Below, one piece after another: positions 1 through 11,400 of a DNA stretch of 64,000 nucleotides (its first letter is position 1; every line of letters starts with the position of its first letter). The position numbers were made by a program, and so were the translations under genes. The notes beneath the pieces were generated by a model, which saw nothing but the letters and a program-made list of their open reading frames with translations, was not told where the DNA came from and made no database searches. The DNA comes from Bemisia tabaci (Eukaryota; Arthropoda; Insecta; Hemiptera; Aleyrodidae), in assembly GCF_918797505.1 (NCBI RefSeq), contig NC_092800.1, positions 42,772,369 through 42,836,368 of the forward strand. Reading direction: 5' to 3'.

Positions 1-670
1 TCCATTCTGGAAAAAATCAACGATTCAAATTGAGTAAGAGTTCATATTTGAAGAGACCAAGATCCTGCAAAATCTACACTTTCAAACATGAAATTATGTG
101 TTAACATAGAAAGAATTCTTGGTTTTTCAAGAAATTTTAGAAGAAAAATGTGGGAACACGTCTTGGAAACGAATACCTATTTGGCTCAAGCAGATTGCAG
201 TGGACGCGCGGGTCGTAAGATAGAATGTAGGAGTTTTTTAGCCAACACGCGTTCAAAATTCAGCATAAAGTTGTAAATCTTGGAACGGAGGGAAAAAGCT
301 CATATGAGCACAATTTTCCCTCAAAGAGATATGCTGTTTGGTGCATCACTAGTTACGACCATTCAGGAATTTTAAATGCACGTTGGCTAAAAAACTTCAA
401 CATATGTACTACCTATTTGACTGACGTCGCAGAAGTAGCTAGCTATTTCTGATTTTTTTAAAATCAGTTTCGTATTAATCAAACAGCAGTTGCTATGATA
501 CTCTGTGCAAGTCATGAAACATACAGATCAACAAGAGCTTAGTAAACTACAGATAAGAAAAGAACAGAATTGCAGTTTGAAACTCGAGTCATTTAAACAA
601 TGTGTTGGTAATTTTGCTGACGTGCATTCAAAGGCAGAATAAAACTAATGTCTCGTTATTTTTCAGAAGG
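1..670. other. No gene recognised; probable atos intron
   Basis: AT-rich sequence downstream of atos exon 6 on the minus strand. I looked for the Atos-conserved domain on the minus strand and found no open frame that would encode it. The 62-codon plus-strand ORF at 88-276 looks like chance. Confidence 0.5.
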
Positions 671-868
671 AAAATTACGCTCGGATGAACTTTTTACTCT
701 GTCTTAAGACAGGTGACTGAGAGAAGAAATGAGCGCCTTTAAATTCAGAGTGTTAAAAATATATATGAGAAAATTACACTCGGATGAACTTTTTAATCTG
801 TCTTAAGACAGGTGACTGAGAGAAGAAATGAGAGCCTTTAAATTCAGAGTGTTAAAAAATTATATGAT
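671..868. repeat. Tandem duplication, about 99 bp x 2
   Basis: Positions 671-769 and 770-868 are near-identical, differing by a few substitutions (for example TACGCTC versus TACACTC). Lies in the presumed intron left of atos exon 6. Confidence 0.9.
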
Positions 869-1110
869 AAAAAATATAGGAAGTTTATTTTCATTATTAA
901 TTTAGACCTTGATTATCTTTAATGGATTACATTCAGCAAAAGGCAACTAAAACAATCACAGTGTTTTAAAAATCATGCATCTTCTTTTCCACTTTAAAAT
1001 ACCTAAAGGCCTGAAATAGCAAATACTTCTGGTTTTTCTACGAAAAAATCGTTTATTTTGAAGAGAGGCATCCGTGTGAATTAAACTCATGTGTGTATAT
1101 TATATATTTC

Positions 1111-1188
1111 TTTGAGCAAAGGGGCGGTTATGCGATTTTGAGCAAAGGAGCAGTTGTGCAATTTTGAGCAAAAGGTAATTGCACGGGT
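1111..1188. repeat. Short tandem repeat, 26 bp x 3
   Basis: TTTGAGCAAA recurs at 1111, 1137 and 1163 with similar intervening bases. It lies just outside the exon 6 donor. The following TTCTGCTAAATGCGATCC at about 1193-1212 resembles a family H terminus. Confidence 0.75.
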
Positions 1189-1289
1189 TCTCTTCTGCTA
1201 AATGCGATCCAAACACGCAAGTTCAGAATCCCCCCATCCTTCCAGAAAAAAAGGAAAGTTGATGGAAAGAAAAAAAAGGGATGGCTTAC

Positions 1290-2175
1290 TTCGAAAGAAT
1301 ATTCATCGCCGGAGAAGTCACCGCTGTTTTTCCTTGACGGAGTCTGGTATGGTGTAGAAGCCTGAGAATTGGTCTTCACAGCGCAGGCATTAGAAAGACT
1401 TGGTATATCACAATCATCAATTTTTTTCAATAAATTATTAAGATTATCACTATAACTACTACTACTACTACAACTATTATTGTTTATAACGTTACTGTTG
1501 ACATTATTAAAAATATTATTCGATTTACTGTTATTAATGTTATTGATTAGACAACGTTCATGGAGAGTTTTGATTCGCAATCCGTGCTTAATGGTTTTTG
1601 AATTGGTAAAAGTAAATGGTTCACTTTTGGGAACCGAGGGGGATTCACAACAAGTACTTTTACTGGTATCACAACTATTATTATTTTTATCATTCAATTT
1701 CTGGTGTAAGTCAACAAAAAGTTTTTCGCTTGATTCACATTCCGTCCTATTTTTATTTGTATCCACAGGTTGACCGACTCTGGTACTGTTAGGGTAAGCT
1801 TTAAAACTGATAGAGCCACGACGGTATTTGATGACTGGCGTTGAAAGATTATTGGTTTGACTAGTTTGATCATTAACAGTATTTTCAATCGAATTGAGAT
1901 CATGTATAGGTTCGAAAACCATTTCAGGTTTGGTTGCTAAAGTCCTAGCACGCAGGTAAGGAGGGCGGAACGTTGAACATTCAGCGGACATCTTTTCCAG
2001 TCCTGCGGCAGATTTGTTAACATCTGAGATTTTCCGCGGCACAGGCCATGGCAGGTAGGTTGCGTAGGTTGCTTCCCGGAAGTTTGATTGTTCCCAGTCA
2101 GCGGAGTCTTTGGTGAGTGTTTGAGCAGGATACTCACCAAACTGGTTGTGCTGGCTTGATAATGACCTCGGGCAC
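1290..2175 (-). CDS. atos: atos exon 6 (low-complexity middle region)
   Basis: The acceptor is TTTTTCCAG at 2176 and up; the donor is TTCGAA|GTAAGC at 1290/1289. The 886 bp encode residues 371-666 in one frame. The open frame continues past the donor to 1128 by chance, entering a remnant of an H-type repeat end, so that extension is not protein. The exon includes the block YATYLPWPVPRKISD and an Asn/Ser-rich tract at about residues 581-615 with asparagine runs and five to six serines in a row, then ends in a Ser/Thr-Pro-rich stretch. The next exon is not visible in 1-1284. Confidence 0.85.
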
Positions 2176-5100
2176 CTGGAAAAAGTAAATACATATGAAA
2201 TTGTATTGTATAATCCAGAATTGTCACATGCTAGAAAGTCTACAGATTATAAACAAATGAATGTAGCTAGTTAATTTCACAACACATTTTCTTAAAAAAA
2301 TATATAGAAAGAAAAAAAAGGGAGACATCATATTTTGGCAATTTTCTCCGACATAAGGTACACTCTACTACAGGTATGGACCAATGGAATTTTAGCCAAT
2401 CGTCGAAACGCGTAGATTTGACAGCGTCCAATGGTACGACTGCAACGCCATATTGAAAACTTGATTATTTCCTGTTCTAAGAGTGGGTCTCATCAATTTC
2501 GTGTGATTTTTTTGTCTTCTTGGTTGAATTTTTCGTTATTTGGAGTTTTATCAATTTTTTAAATTCATCTGATAGCTTATTGAAACTACCAGGATCTGCC
2601 AGAACCTCACTTTGAACTGCGCAGCAAAGACGGTAAGACTTACGACGTCACTGCCTCTTTGGCACCCCGTTTTGTCCATACCTGTAGTAGAGTGTACCTT
2701 GGACTAATCAACGCAACTTAACTTTGCTGTCATAGATATTAGAATCCAGACTGTTTTAGAGCTCTGTCTCGGATATCAGAGCTACCAAGTTTGGTTGAAA
2801 AAACTAGGGATTAACGTTGGTTAAATCTGTTGAAAATCTACAAGCCAGCACTGATAATGTTTCTCTTTTCAATTCCTCTTCACTTGTAGAGCAAGGAATT
2901 GCAAAGAACATCTCTATTTTCCAGGATGAAAAAAATTTGAAAAGCCCACGTCATTTCTGGACTAAATGCTAAAATATAAAGAGGAATTGCCTGTCTGATG
3001 CTTAGGAAACATCGAAAGTTCATGATTTTTTAGAAACATTGAAAACGTCGGATACTCGGAGAAAACTCTGATAACTTTAGATGAACTCGTTGTGAAAAAA
3101 ATATTTTACATCAATGGAGCATTTATTCAAAACTTCTAGAATATAAAACTTATTGACATGCAGTTATAGTTGGTCATCTTCAGACAGTTCGAGGTGAATA
3201 AAGCTTGATTAAAATTTCAGAAAGCTATTTGCACTGATTTTTCTTTTAGACTTGCCAATGATACAGGGATATTTGAGGAAATAAAAAAATTCGAAATTTT
3301 GTGCAATGTAAAATTAGTACGCACCTTAAAACTGTCAAAACTTCTTCAATTTCTTGAGAACTCAGCTGAAAACTCAGAACATCATTGGGTTCACTCTGCT
3401 TCAAAGAAAATGAATCTGCAACATTCGACAGAGAAGTCTTGGACAAGTTGACAAAAGACCATTTGGAAAAATCATCCGACAACAATTTCTCGTCCATATT
3501 GAGACCCCAGAGAGCTCGTTTTCGCAAAATATCGTCTGGTGAAGATAACTCTTTAAATTTATTGGCATCTTCAGCTATTGAAAGGTTCTTCATTGAGCTG
3601 AGGTTGCCATTGAGGGTGAGCAGGTCTGACAGTTTTCTTCTTCGCCGCGAGCGTGGGGCTTCATCTACAAGTTCATCTTTACACTCGCAGCGGTGCTTTC
3701 CAGGTTTATCACACGGTTTCACACGGTCCTCCGCAACACCAATACCTGATCACAAAATTATGAAAATTAATAAAAACACAAGGAAGAAGTATCCAAAAAT
3801 TAACAGTTTGAATTAATAAAAATTAACTGAGTCCAAATTGACAAGTCAAAGATACAAGTTCCTAGGTTTCAAGATGGTTGCATCATTTACAAAAAGAGGA
3901 TCACATAGAGCTACGTGGGTCATTTTTCCTTTGGAAATTTTCCTCAGCATGAAAGAATTTATTTTAAAAAAATCAGTAAAGTTTATGTCCTATTTAGAAA
4001 TTAGTTCCGGATAGAACTTGCAGAAATAAGATTTGTCTTCCATCATTTTTTTTCCTTCGGAACAGTCATTCCGGCTTCGGAATTGATTTCAAAATTTTTA
4101 TTGAATGTGCTCTTTTTGGCGTAAGATTATTTTAAGATAACTAGAGAAGAATTACTTTTGCTTACATTTTGTCTGCAGGCATATTTTAGAGAATGATCTC
4201 CATAGAAAGAAAATGTTGATAAAACTAAAGACATTGGGCGCAAAGAGATTTAAAGTTTGAGAGATGATCACCATGCAAAAGAAAAAGAGGACAGAGCAAG
4301 GCAGCCATGGATAGAAAGAAAAGGAGTGGAAAGGTACAAAAGTCAGGGAGGTAATTTTTTATTCCGTATGTTAAACTTTGGGTGCTTGATAAAGTAGAGG
4401 GAAAAAATGGAAAAACGTGAGAGAAAAATTTAGCAAGTTTTCAAACTTTTTAATTGAAAATATCATTCCGGTTTTGGTGAAAATACAGGGATGTATAAAA
4501 ACTTCAACGTTTTTCAAAGCAGTCATATTTCTGCCTGTTGATGAAAGAGAAAAACATTTAACAATTTGATTATGCTTTTTCCTTGAAGTTTCTTTTTTTT
4601 TTCCTTGCAAGATTGGGTAGTGCAACTGAATAGAAGGAGAGGAATAGATAACTTACATGTTAAAAAGAGAGAGATAAAAAGAAACAGCACAAAATGCAAA
4701 TGAATGAATCCTGTTTTTCAACAGGCCAAGACAAAACTAAAATCTGCAATCACCTTGCATCTGAATTCCTCCGATTCCGATTACAGAATGAAGAGTGCAA
4801 CGAACACTTGGAGGCTGCTCAGAACGCGGGGCACTCAAGACAGTCACCTGGAGGAGGCAGTTTGAAATAGAGTAAGAATGGCAGAAGTCACAAAAAACAT
4901 GACACTAATGGAGTATGACAAGGCTTGAAAACAGAAGTTCCAATTCATTCACAATGAACCTTTGTTAAAATTTTAAAATGAACTATAATCAGAACTTCTA
5001 TTAGAAATGCTGTTAATATTAAAAGTTATGGTTCAATCTTAAAAAACCTATTCTGACACATTATTTTCACAATTTTCCATCGTTTAAAAAAATTCATAGA

Positions 5101-8100
5101 CTTTTTGGCAAATACATATTTTCAAAATATTACTCGAGTAAAAATTCTGTGTAAGCTATTTTATTTTGTTCCTCCTGTTTTAGTTTTCTTATAGCTCTAC
5201 AAAGGGCACTTCAGCAGTCTGATTGTTGAAATTTATGTCGGGACGACAAGAATCGAAAATTGACATTACACGGCGCAGATAGGGTTATGTCTTGTCTTAT
5301 CGTGCCGACATAACCAGTTAAAGTTTCAACAATCCGGTTGCTGATCATGAAATTCCTATCATTTTTGGGTGGGAACAAGATTTAATCACTATAATAACCC
5401 GTTGGGATAAAAGTACACAACATGAAGAATCTGTGAGAAAAAAATTACTTACTTTAATGTATTCTGGCAACCCAACATTCAGCAGAGGAAAAGTATGAAC
5501 GTTCGCCGATTGACTGAAGGAGCTGTTAACAGCTGACACGTTAGCGACTTTTTTCCCAACTCGAGCTGGGTTAGTTCCTCCATTCTTGTGCCACCAAGCA
5601 GTGAGTTGAGAAAAGTGCAACTGAGAACGAATGGCTTGGAAGAAGTGATTCCCGGTGATGACAAAATTATCTTCCTTCCTGTAATTGAAACATCAATACT
5701 TCAGTAAAAAACATTTAAAAAAAGGAAAAACCTAATGAAAAAAGACTCCAAGATAAATTTATTTTTCTTCACTCTTGTGGATTAAAAAAAGTAAAGCAGC
5801 ACAGTAAGACTCCATCTGAAGGTCTTAAACTTTCAATTTTGTAGAATTTTTAAATTCAGACAAAATATTAAGGTCTCACAGTATGGATATTCTTTTCTGA
5901 CACTATTGATATAAGAATTGGTATCTTAAAGTTAATTTGAAACAATTAAGCCATTTTAAATGACAAGTTTGGGCAGTTTAGGAAAATAATTTACTGCCCC
6001 AATGACCCAATCTTAATGAAAAATTGTGAAGACCTGTAAGTTTGTGATCTTGATCTTAAGGCATTAAGGAGGATGAATTTCAATTTTATATAATTTTCTT
6101 ACAGACAATTTTCACAACCTTGTAGAATTTTTCTAAAAAAATAAAGGAAATTACTATATTCAAGAAACTCGAAAAGACTTAATTATGACTGAAATTCAGA
6201 CCATTAATGGTAAGTCTCAATTCATAGATGATGGTGAATTTTCCACTTTTTAGACTTTCCCTGAAACTTACTTTTTTGTGTCTGCTGTGATGAACCACTG
6301 CTCGATGATATGGTCTGAAGAGGAATTCTGGTTGAATTCTCCGCATAGCCCACAATCAGGTGAAACTGTCAATTCGATACAAAAAGATCCGAAGTTCTTC
6401 CAGAGCAAAGCAATTTGCAAGCGTAAACGTTGAATCCAAGCACACTAAATCAAAACAGAATAAGTAAAGATTAATCATAATTTAATAATACGAAAACTCT
6501 GTTTTTCCTTAGGAGCAAAAATCCATAAACAATTTTCGAACATTTTTCTACTGATTAAAAAAAAAAAAAAAAAAAAAAACCACCCCATGTTCTAATCAAA
6601 AACGATACTTTACATTAGGAGGAGAGAAAAAGTCAAGGAACACTGATAACTTACTTCCACAGATAAAACATTGGGGCACCGGATGAGAGCTGTGCAACAG
6701 CAATAAATGCATATGGGCGTTTTTGAACTAACGTGAAATAAGACAACAAAAATATGTGATCCTGACAAACTGAGTTTCATCCTCAAGAGATGAACTCTAT
6801 TTAATCCAGAGCTGTGCAATAGCAATAAAATAATGCAGATGGGCGTTTTTGAACTAACGTGAAATAAGGCAACAAAAATATGTGATCCTGAAAAGCTGAA
6901 TTTCATCTTCAAGAGATGAACTCTCTAATCCAACCATTCACAAAATAGGAGTGTGTGCGTTCTCAATGAGTTCGCATCCAACACACAGTTGCCTTGAATG
7001 GGGTGTTACTTCCTCAATTCAACACATCCAAAATAATTTCGAACGCATGGATCACTTTATGCCCATCTCAAAATTTTAATTTTCTTTTTCTTTTGGACCC
7101 TTGATATGTTATTTGTTTTATGAAGAGTAACGAAAATGTCAATGCGATGCTCACGGAACTTAGCGGGAGAGGTTGATGACCTTTATTGTTGCCTACACGT
7201 CTCCCCTCGCGGCTCTCGTAGCCGACAATACAGTTTTCATGTGCACTTACCTGCACGCAGCCCTTATTGATTGCATTTGACGACCGCTGGCAAGCACCGA
7301 CCAACAAAATGATTCTTACGAATGGCAAATTTACCCCCCCCCCCCCCCCATCCCTTTTCAGTTCATTTTCTCATACTTCCTCTCTTGGGTAATGCGGCAA
7401 CAATGCTGCCATGCTAAGGAGAAACGCCGTATGAGAGCTCAGAAATCGCCAAATTTCCCCTAATAAAACACTAATTTCTGAAGAAAGTCATGAATAATTT
7501 TCTTGAATGTTTCACAAACTTTAAATCAATTTGCGTGTGAACTACTTTGAAAAATTGGAAGATAAATATCCAACAATTTCCTTCAAAATTCGTATTTTTC
7601 GTAGGAAATATGGCAACGCATAAAAGCCCATACGCCGTTTTTCCTTAGAATTTTACTCTTTCATAGAATGAAGAAAAATTTATATTTGCTTCATGCCAAC
7701 ACTTCAGTGAACCAAAAGAGAAGAGAATAAAGAGCGAAATGACAAGTTGTCTTGAATGAGTAAAATCCCCAACTTATCTTTAACTTTTCAGGATTAATTA
7801 GAATTCCATAAAATTTTAACTTTCTTTTCACAATATTTCTCATGGAAAATGCTTTCCACAAATTTTTTTTACCGGAAGTCTCTTGAAATTTAAATGATGA
7901 GATGACTCGGCTCGCTGAAAATATTTTCAGCGAGCGAGTTAGGCCTGTCGCGAAATTCACAAACTTTTCCATGACTTTTCAGGGTTGCGCGACCCTGAAT
8001 TAGAGTATGGGCACAGCGAGAATACAGACAGCTCGCTATAGAAAGGGCTTAGGGCCCAAAAGAGCGTTTTTCCACAAAAATAAGTGAGTTCATGCAAAAG

Positions 8101-8539
8101 CTGAGTCAAATGCGTACTTTACAAACGGCGGGTCGTAACAATTGTAATAATAAATCGTTCTGGATAATTTGAATTCTTAGGCTGTCTACCTTTTTGGGCC
8201 TTTTGGCTTTTGGGGTTCGTGGAGGCATCGGTGAAGGCCTGGTATATGTTCGGAGTTCCCCACCTGTCTATGCCTTCGCTATACAGGCACTTAACCCTTA
8301 ACGAGCTTTGGAAGCAGTTTAGAAGAATGATAGACTCACCTGTTCGTTGTTGATGTCGCAAACGTGATTCGAGGGGGTGGGGAATCCGATGTTGGGGCAG
8401 TGGGGGCCCTCGAGGAAGCCCCCCTTGGCATTGCGCTGTCGGGTCCGCCCTTCGACGATGAGCGTCCCCAAGTCGACAACGAGGCTCAGCACCTCGGGGC
8501 TCTTCGATATACTACTTTCTGGATGTACAGAATGCATTA
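1290..8539 (-). CDS. atos: Atos (FAM214/Atossa) homologue, six 5' exons, gene partial
   Basis: Six minus-strand exons join in phase (8340-8539, 6272-6444, 5453-5678, 4754-4847, 3325-3745, 1290-2175) to give 666 residues from the ATG at 8537-8535. Every intron is GT-AG. The order of conserved blocks matches the N-terminal half of Atos proteins (human FAM214A/B, Drosophila Atossa): EGR at 29-31 followed by HCP at 46-48, LLWKN at 79-83, an EQWF block at 114-117, FFQAIRSQLHFSQLTAW at 136-152, and the FPLLNVG...KVTVLSAPRS block across exons 3 and 4. A basic run RSRRRRK at 262-268 could be a nuclear localisation signal. In flies Atossa is a nuclear transcriptional regulator of metabolic genes in macrophages. 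The C-terminal Atos-conserved and chromosome-segregation domains are absent and must lie left of the window. The family call is from remembered sequence features, not a search. Confidence 0.88.
2355..2700. mobile_element. MITE with 26-bp terminal inverted repeats in atos intron 5
   Basis: The termini starting AAGGTACACTCTACTACAGG (2355) and ending in its reverse complement (2700) are perfectly inverted over about 26 bp. The 346-bp interior has no coding capacity. No clear target duplication was seen. It sits in the intron between exons 5 and 6. Confidence 0.85.
3325..3745 (-). CDS. atos: atos exon 5
   Basis: The acceptor is GTGATCAG|GT at 3746-3745 and the donor is TTAAG|GTGCGT at 3325/3324. 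The 421 bp start with two bases completing a codon from exon 4 and end with two bases of an arginine codon completed by exon 6 (residues 231-371). It encodes a Cys-rich patch (HRCECK) and the basic run RSRRRRKLSD, then a Ser-rich acidic region. The exon's first codons read GIGVAEDR. Confidence 0.82.
4754..4847 (-). CDS. atos: atos exon 4 (94 bp)
   Basis: This short exon has no ORF-length signal of its own. It is supported by the acceptor CCTCCTCCAG at 4848 and up, the donor CAAG|GTGATT at 4754/4753, an open frame, and phase agreement on both sides (phase 0 in, one base out, completing a glycine codon with exon 5). It continues the LKV-SVQSLPR-like block of the family as KVTVLSAPRSEQP (residues 199-211). 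Confidence 0.8.
5212..5343. mobile_element. Small imperfect inverted-repeat element in atos intron 3
   Basis: CAGCAGTCTGATTGTTGAAA at the left pairs imperfectly with TTTCAACAATCCGGTTGCTG at the right, and ATGTCGG/CCGACAT pairs further inside. It may be a short MITE or a structured repeat. Confidence 0.5.
5453..5678 (-). CDS. atos: atos exon 3
   Basis: The acceptor is CAATTACAG and the donor is AAA|GTAAGT at 5453/5452. The first base completes a lysine codon split with exon 2 and the exon ends in phase 0 (residues 124-199). It encodes QAIRSQLHFSQLTAWW and the HTFPLLNVGLPEYIK segment, the most diagnostic Atos block in the window. Confidence 0.88.
6272..6444 (-). CDS. atos: atos exon 2
   Basis: The acceptor is GATTTAG at 6445-6451 and the donor is AAAAAA|GTAAGT at 6272/6271. 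The 173 bp hold 57 codons plus two bases (residues 67-124) and join exon 1 in phase 0. The exon encodes the LLWKN...CIELTVSPDC...IIEQWF block, which matches the LLWKN/VEV/PDC/LLEQW pattern of the family. Confidence 0.85.
6557..6578. repeat. Poly(A) run
   Basis: About 22 consecutive A residues in atos intron 1. Confidence 0.9.
6687..6932. repeat. Tandem duplication, 122 bp x 2
   Basis: Units start at 6687 and 6809 (GAGCTGTGCAA/T). Both contain GGGCGTTTTTGAACTAACGT and differ by a few substitutions and small indels. Located in atos intron 1. Confidence 0.92.
7334..7349. repeat. Poly(C) run
   Basis: About 16 consecutive C residues in atos intron 1; length is likely unstable or imprecise in assembly. 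Confidence 0.85.
7406..7649. mobile_element. Family A MITE (degenerate) in atos intron 1
   Basis: Begins CTGCCATGCTAAGGAGAAAC and ends CATACGCCGTTTTTCCTTAG, the inverted family A termini; the last bases (CACGGCAG) are lost. Inner GCCAAATTTCC/GGAAATATGGC also pair. No coding capacity. Confidence 0.85.
7911..7934. repeat. 24-bp perfect palindrome
   Basis: CTCGCTGAAAAT followed by its exact reverse complement. With a one-base gap, pairing extends further outwards on both sides. Lies in atos intron 1. Confidence 0.85.
8340..8539 (-). CDS. atos: atos exon 1 (first coding exon)
   Basis: The acceptor TTCTGTTGCAG is followed by TA and then ATG at 8537-8535. The donor CAG|GTGAGT lies at 8340/8339. 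The exon encodes 66 residues ending INNEQ in phase 0. An acceptor directly before the start codon means at least one non-coding 5' exon lies further right; I could not locate it. The exon is GC-rich compared with the flanking introns. It carries the LIVEGR and GPHCP motifs typical of the start of Atos proteins. Confidence 0.85.
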
Positions 8540-8892
8540 CTGCAACAGAAAAAAACACCACTTCACGTTAGCATACAAAAAATTACGTTTGTGAACGAAG
8601 CCTTCGTTCTCGGAAGGCGCACAAAAATGGAAAAGCATGCGATTACGAAGTCCCTGCTTTCCAACTAGAGGGCCGCTCAGTTCATGAAATACTTAGTGCT
8701 AGAAATTAGATTGTTGTGAATCGCCCTCTCTTCCTTCCCCTCGTAATGCAGGTCTACACCCCGCTGAAAATCGAACAGTCCTTTCCCCCTCCTCGAAGAA
8801 GTAGAGAAATCATCGATGAACCTCTGTCTTTCCTTCCTAGCTTTAAAATCTGTCTACATTTTGCAAATAGGAACTACAATTTCTGGCTCATT
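8540..8892. other. Upstream of atos coding start; no feature resolved
   Basis: This holds the intron before the first coding exon and perhaps non-coding 5' exon sequence. I could not assign a promoter or 5' UTR exon. Confidence 0.4.
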
Positions 8893-9134
8893 CTGCCGCG
8901 CTAAGGAAGAACGCCGTATGAACGTTCAGACTTAGCCAAGTTTCCTTCGATAAGAACCGAATTTTTTTTAGAAAAATTGTGAGTATTTTCCCCCAAAACT
9001 TTCAGACAATTTTGCACGCAAATATCTGAAAATTTCAAGGAAAATATGCATGAATGTTGTCAAAATACATGTTTTATCGAGTGGAATTTGGCAACTCTCG
9101 AAGGTTCATACGGCTTTCTTCCTTAGCACGGCAG
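8893..9134. mobile_element. Family A MITE
   Basis: Starts CTGCCGCGCTAAGGAAGAAC and ends CTTCCTTAGCACGGCAG. About 25 outer bases plus inner GCCAAGTTTCC/GGAATTTGGC are inverted. No ORF. Flanking 4-mers do not match here. Confidence 0.9.
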
Positions 9135-10389
9135 TATGGATAAACTGTCAGGTGCGAGTGGTGGGGGCGTGAAGTGACCAATCGCGTTCGCGGGGCTGCT
9201 CTGAGCTCCCGTTGAGCCAGGGGATTTATTTGAGTGACGGAGCTGATTCGATTCCTCTCAACACTTGCTAATCAACGACGCATTCCCGTTTCCCTAGATG
9301 TGTCTCGACTCCGGACTAGCAAGCAAGCAAACCCGGAGCCAGTCCACTCAATCGCCACTGCTGCCAAAATAGACTGGGAAAACGGAAAATTTTAGGCCCT
9401 CATGCGACGGCCTTCGAAACGCCAACATGTTTAACAGGGTCTATGACAGCTTTCCATAGCTGAATTCAAGGAGTTATAACCAGTAAAATCCACGACTTTC
9501 AGAGAATTCTTCAAGGATCTCCGAAATAAGGTTGTAGGAAGGGGTGCGTGAATGATGGATAAAAAATTACTGGGGGTTCTAACCTCTGACTAAGAGCCTC
9601 GAGAAAGATTTGCTTGCGATTTTAATGTAAACCTAAAAAAAATATACTCACTACGTTTAAATATAATCTCACTTATTGTGTATTTCAGTTTCCTATCAGG
9701 TCAACACTCTTTCCCGAGCTGTTCCGATTTCTTATAACGGACGAAAATATGAAGCTCCATAACAGTTAATTTCCTTTCTAACCTTACTTCCATTCATGCG
9801 AAAATTGACGAGGTTAACCACAGGAGTTCTACATCCATTTATACTTATTTTGGGAATCCTGGGGAGAGACAGCGGAGAATTCCTCTGATTTTCCTCGCAC
9901 GTTTCAAACGTTTTTTGGATCGTCCAAAAAAAAAACGAAAACGAAAAAAATTAGTACTTCGAGTTTTTGCACAAATTCAAGTTTTGATTTTTAGACATTC
10001 CAGTACTGCTGTCAGATGTAGGAACTCTTTGATTTTTTGTTAATATTTTGCAAAGTTTCCCAGATATTGTTGGTAAGTTTGTGAGCTCAAATGCATTTTG
10101 AATGTTTACATTATATGGGTTCCGAAACAAATTTTGCCTCCTTCGAATAAATTCTTTCAATCCATTCGATTCGACATGGGTGCACTTCTGGGAGAGGGTC
10201 AAAAAACTGTATTCCGTTCCTCTTCCGTAGAGAAATGCCTGATAAAGAAGGTAAAATGACAGGGGCGCAACATGGATGTCTAACGAGCTGATGACCCGGT
10301 CGTCCTTCGACATTCGAGACACCTGTGTCACATCGTGCACAGTATAGACGCGATGGCGATTGGTGTTGCGTCGAGGAGAAGCGATATTT
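9135..10389. other. No confident gene; one unexplained minus-strand reading frame
   Basis: A 129-codon minus-strand frame (10340-9951) opens with GTG rather than ATG and has no recognisable domain. Its composition is not obviously repeat-like, so a decayed exon or element fragment is possible. Nothing else is supported. Confidence 0.3.
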
Positions 10390-10637
10390 GGACCGCGTTA
10401 AGCAGAAAGGAACCAAGCCACATCAGCTATGGCCAAAAACTGGGCAATTTTATTTTTTACAAGAGAACGATTGTGATGACTTTTTTTGACGATTTTAAGG
10501 AATTTCCTTCGTACTTTGCAGAAAATTCACTGAACTTCGCACAAAAATCCGCGCAACCGTTTTCATGTAAAAAATCAAGTTGCCCGATTTTTGGCAATAG
10601 CTGATGTGGCTTGGTCCCTTTCTGCTTAACGCGGTCC
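10390..10637. mobile_element. Family H MITE with 4-bp target duplication
   Basis: GGACCGCGTTAAGCAGAAAG at the left and its reverse complement at 10618-10637; inner CCACATCAGCTATGGCCAAA pairs with TTGGCAATAGCTGATGTGG. Flanked by ATTT at 10386-10389 and 10638-10641. 248 bp, no coding capacity. Confidence 0.92.
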
Positions 10638-10671
10638 ATTTTAGGGCAAATTTTAAGGTCCCCATGGAGAA

Positions 10672-11145
10672 CATGGAGCAATCCTATTGGTTGCAACGGG
10701 TAGTTGTCATAAACTTAGGGGAAAATGATGGACTGACAACTATACTGCCGTGCTAAGGAAAAACGCCGTATGAGCCATCAGGCGTTGTCAAATTTCCCCT
10801 GGCAAATCACTAATTTTCAGGAAAATTTTTGAATGTATGCCTACCAATTTCTCAGCTAATTTTGCTTGTAATTTGATTTAAAACGTCTGAAAATTTCAAG
10901 GGAAAATATTCATACTTTTCCTCAAAAATAAACATTTTATCGAATGAAATTTGGCAACTTTCGAATGTTCATACGGCGTTTTTCCTTAGCACGGCAGTAT
11001 AAGGTCCCTCGTGGGTCGCCGCTAGTTAGTCTAGTGCTTACTTCCTTCGTCCGTTGCAACCACCCGCTTCCACGGATAGAATCACTTTATTTTCAGCGTA
11101 TCGTTTTTGTACATTGCTTTGTCTATAAATGTTAATAATCAGCCT
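10672..11145. mobile_element. Family O element interrupted by a family A MITE
   Basis: The segments before 10741 and after 11001 align with the uninterrupted family O copy at 31069-31349 (AATGATGGACT..., GGTCCCTCGTGGG..., TTGCAACCACCCGCTTCCAC). Family A sits between them. The left terminus is poorly preserved. Confidence 0.75.
10745..10997. mobile_element. Family A MITE inserted in family O, TSD TATA
   Basis: Near-perfect termini CTGCCGTGCTAAGGAAAAAC... and ...TTTTTCCTTAGCACGGCAG. TATA occurs at 10741-10744 and 10998-11001. The intact O copy reads CTATCGGGTCCC at the corresponding empty site, supporting a 4-bp target duplication. Confidence 0.95.
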
Positions 11146-11214
11146 ACTGGTGTAAAAACCACCCTCACTCGAGCTCCTCACTAATGGGAAAATATATATA
11201 TTTATAAAAACACG

Positions 11215-11400
11215 GTAACGCTGCTCCGCATCCAGGAGGAGCCGAGCTGAGGAGGGACCGAGACAGATAGGGAGCGGCGCGGGGGGAGGGGGAGGGACAA
11301 AGAATGCGCGGGGGAGGGTGAGGACGGAGCCACCGCAGCGACAGGGAGGAAGGGGGCCGCACGCCAGGGAGGGCGGGGGAGGGGGGCAGATTTGTAACTA
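11215..11400. other. GC-rich purine-biased tract
   Basis: The plus strand is dominated by GGGAGG-type runs with many CpG. It could be a CpG-rich promoter-like region, but no start site or 5' exon can be shown. ORFs across it are compositional. Confidence 0.35.

Noticed and set aside
1128..1289. Extension of the atos exon 6 open frame past 1290
   Set aside because: A strong donor (GAA|GTAAGC) lies at 1290/1289 and the extension enters a repeat end; treated as intron.
9951..10340. 129-codon minus-strand ORF
   Set aside because: Starts with GTG, no recognised domain, no splice context; kept only as a note.
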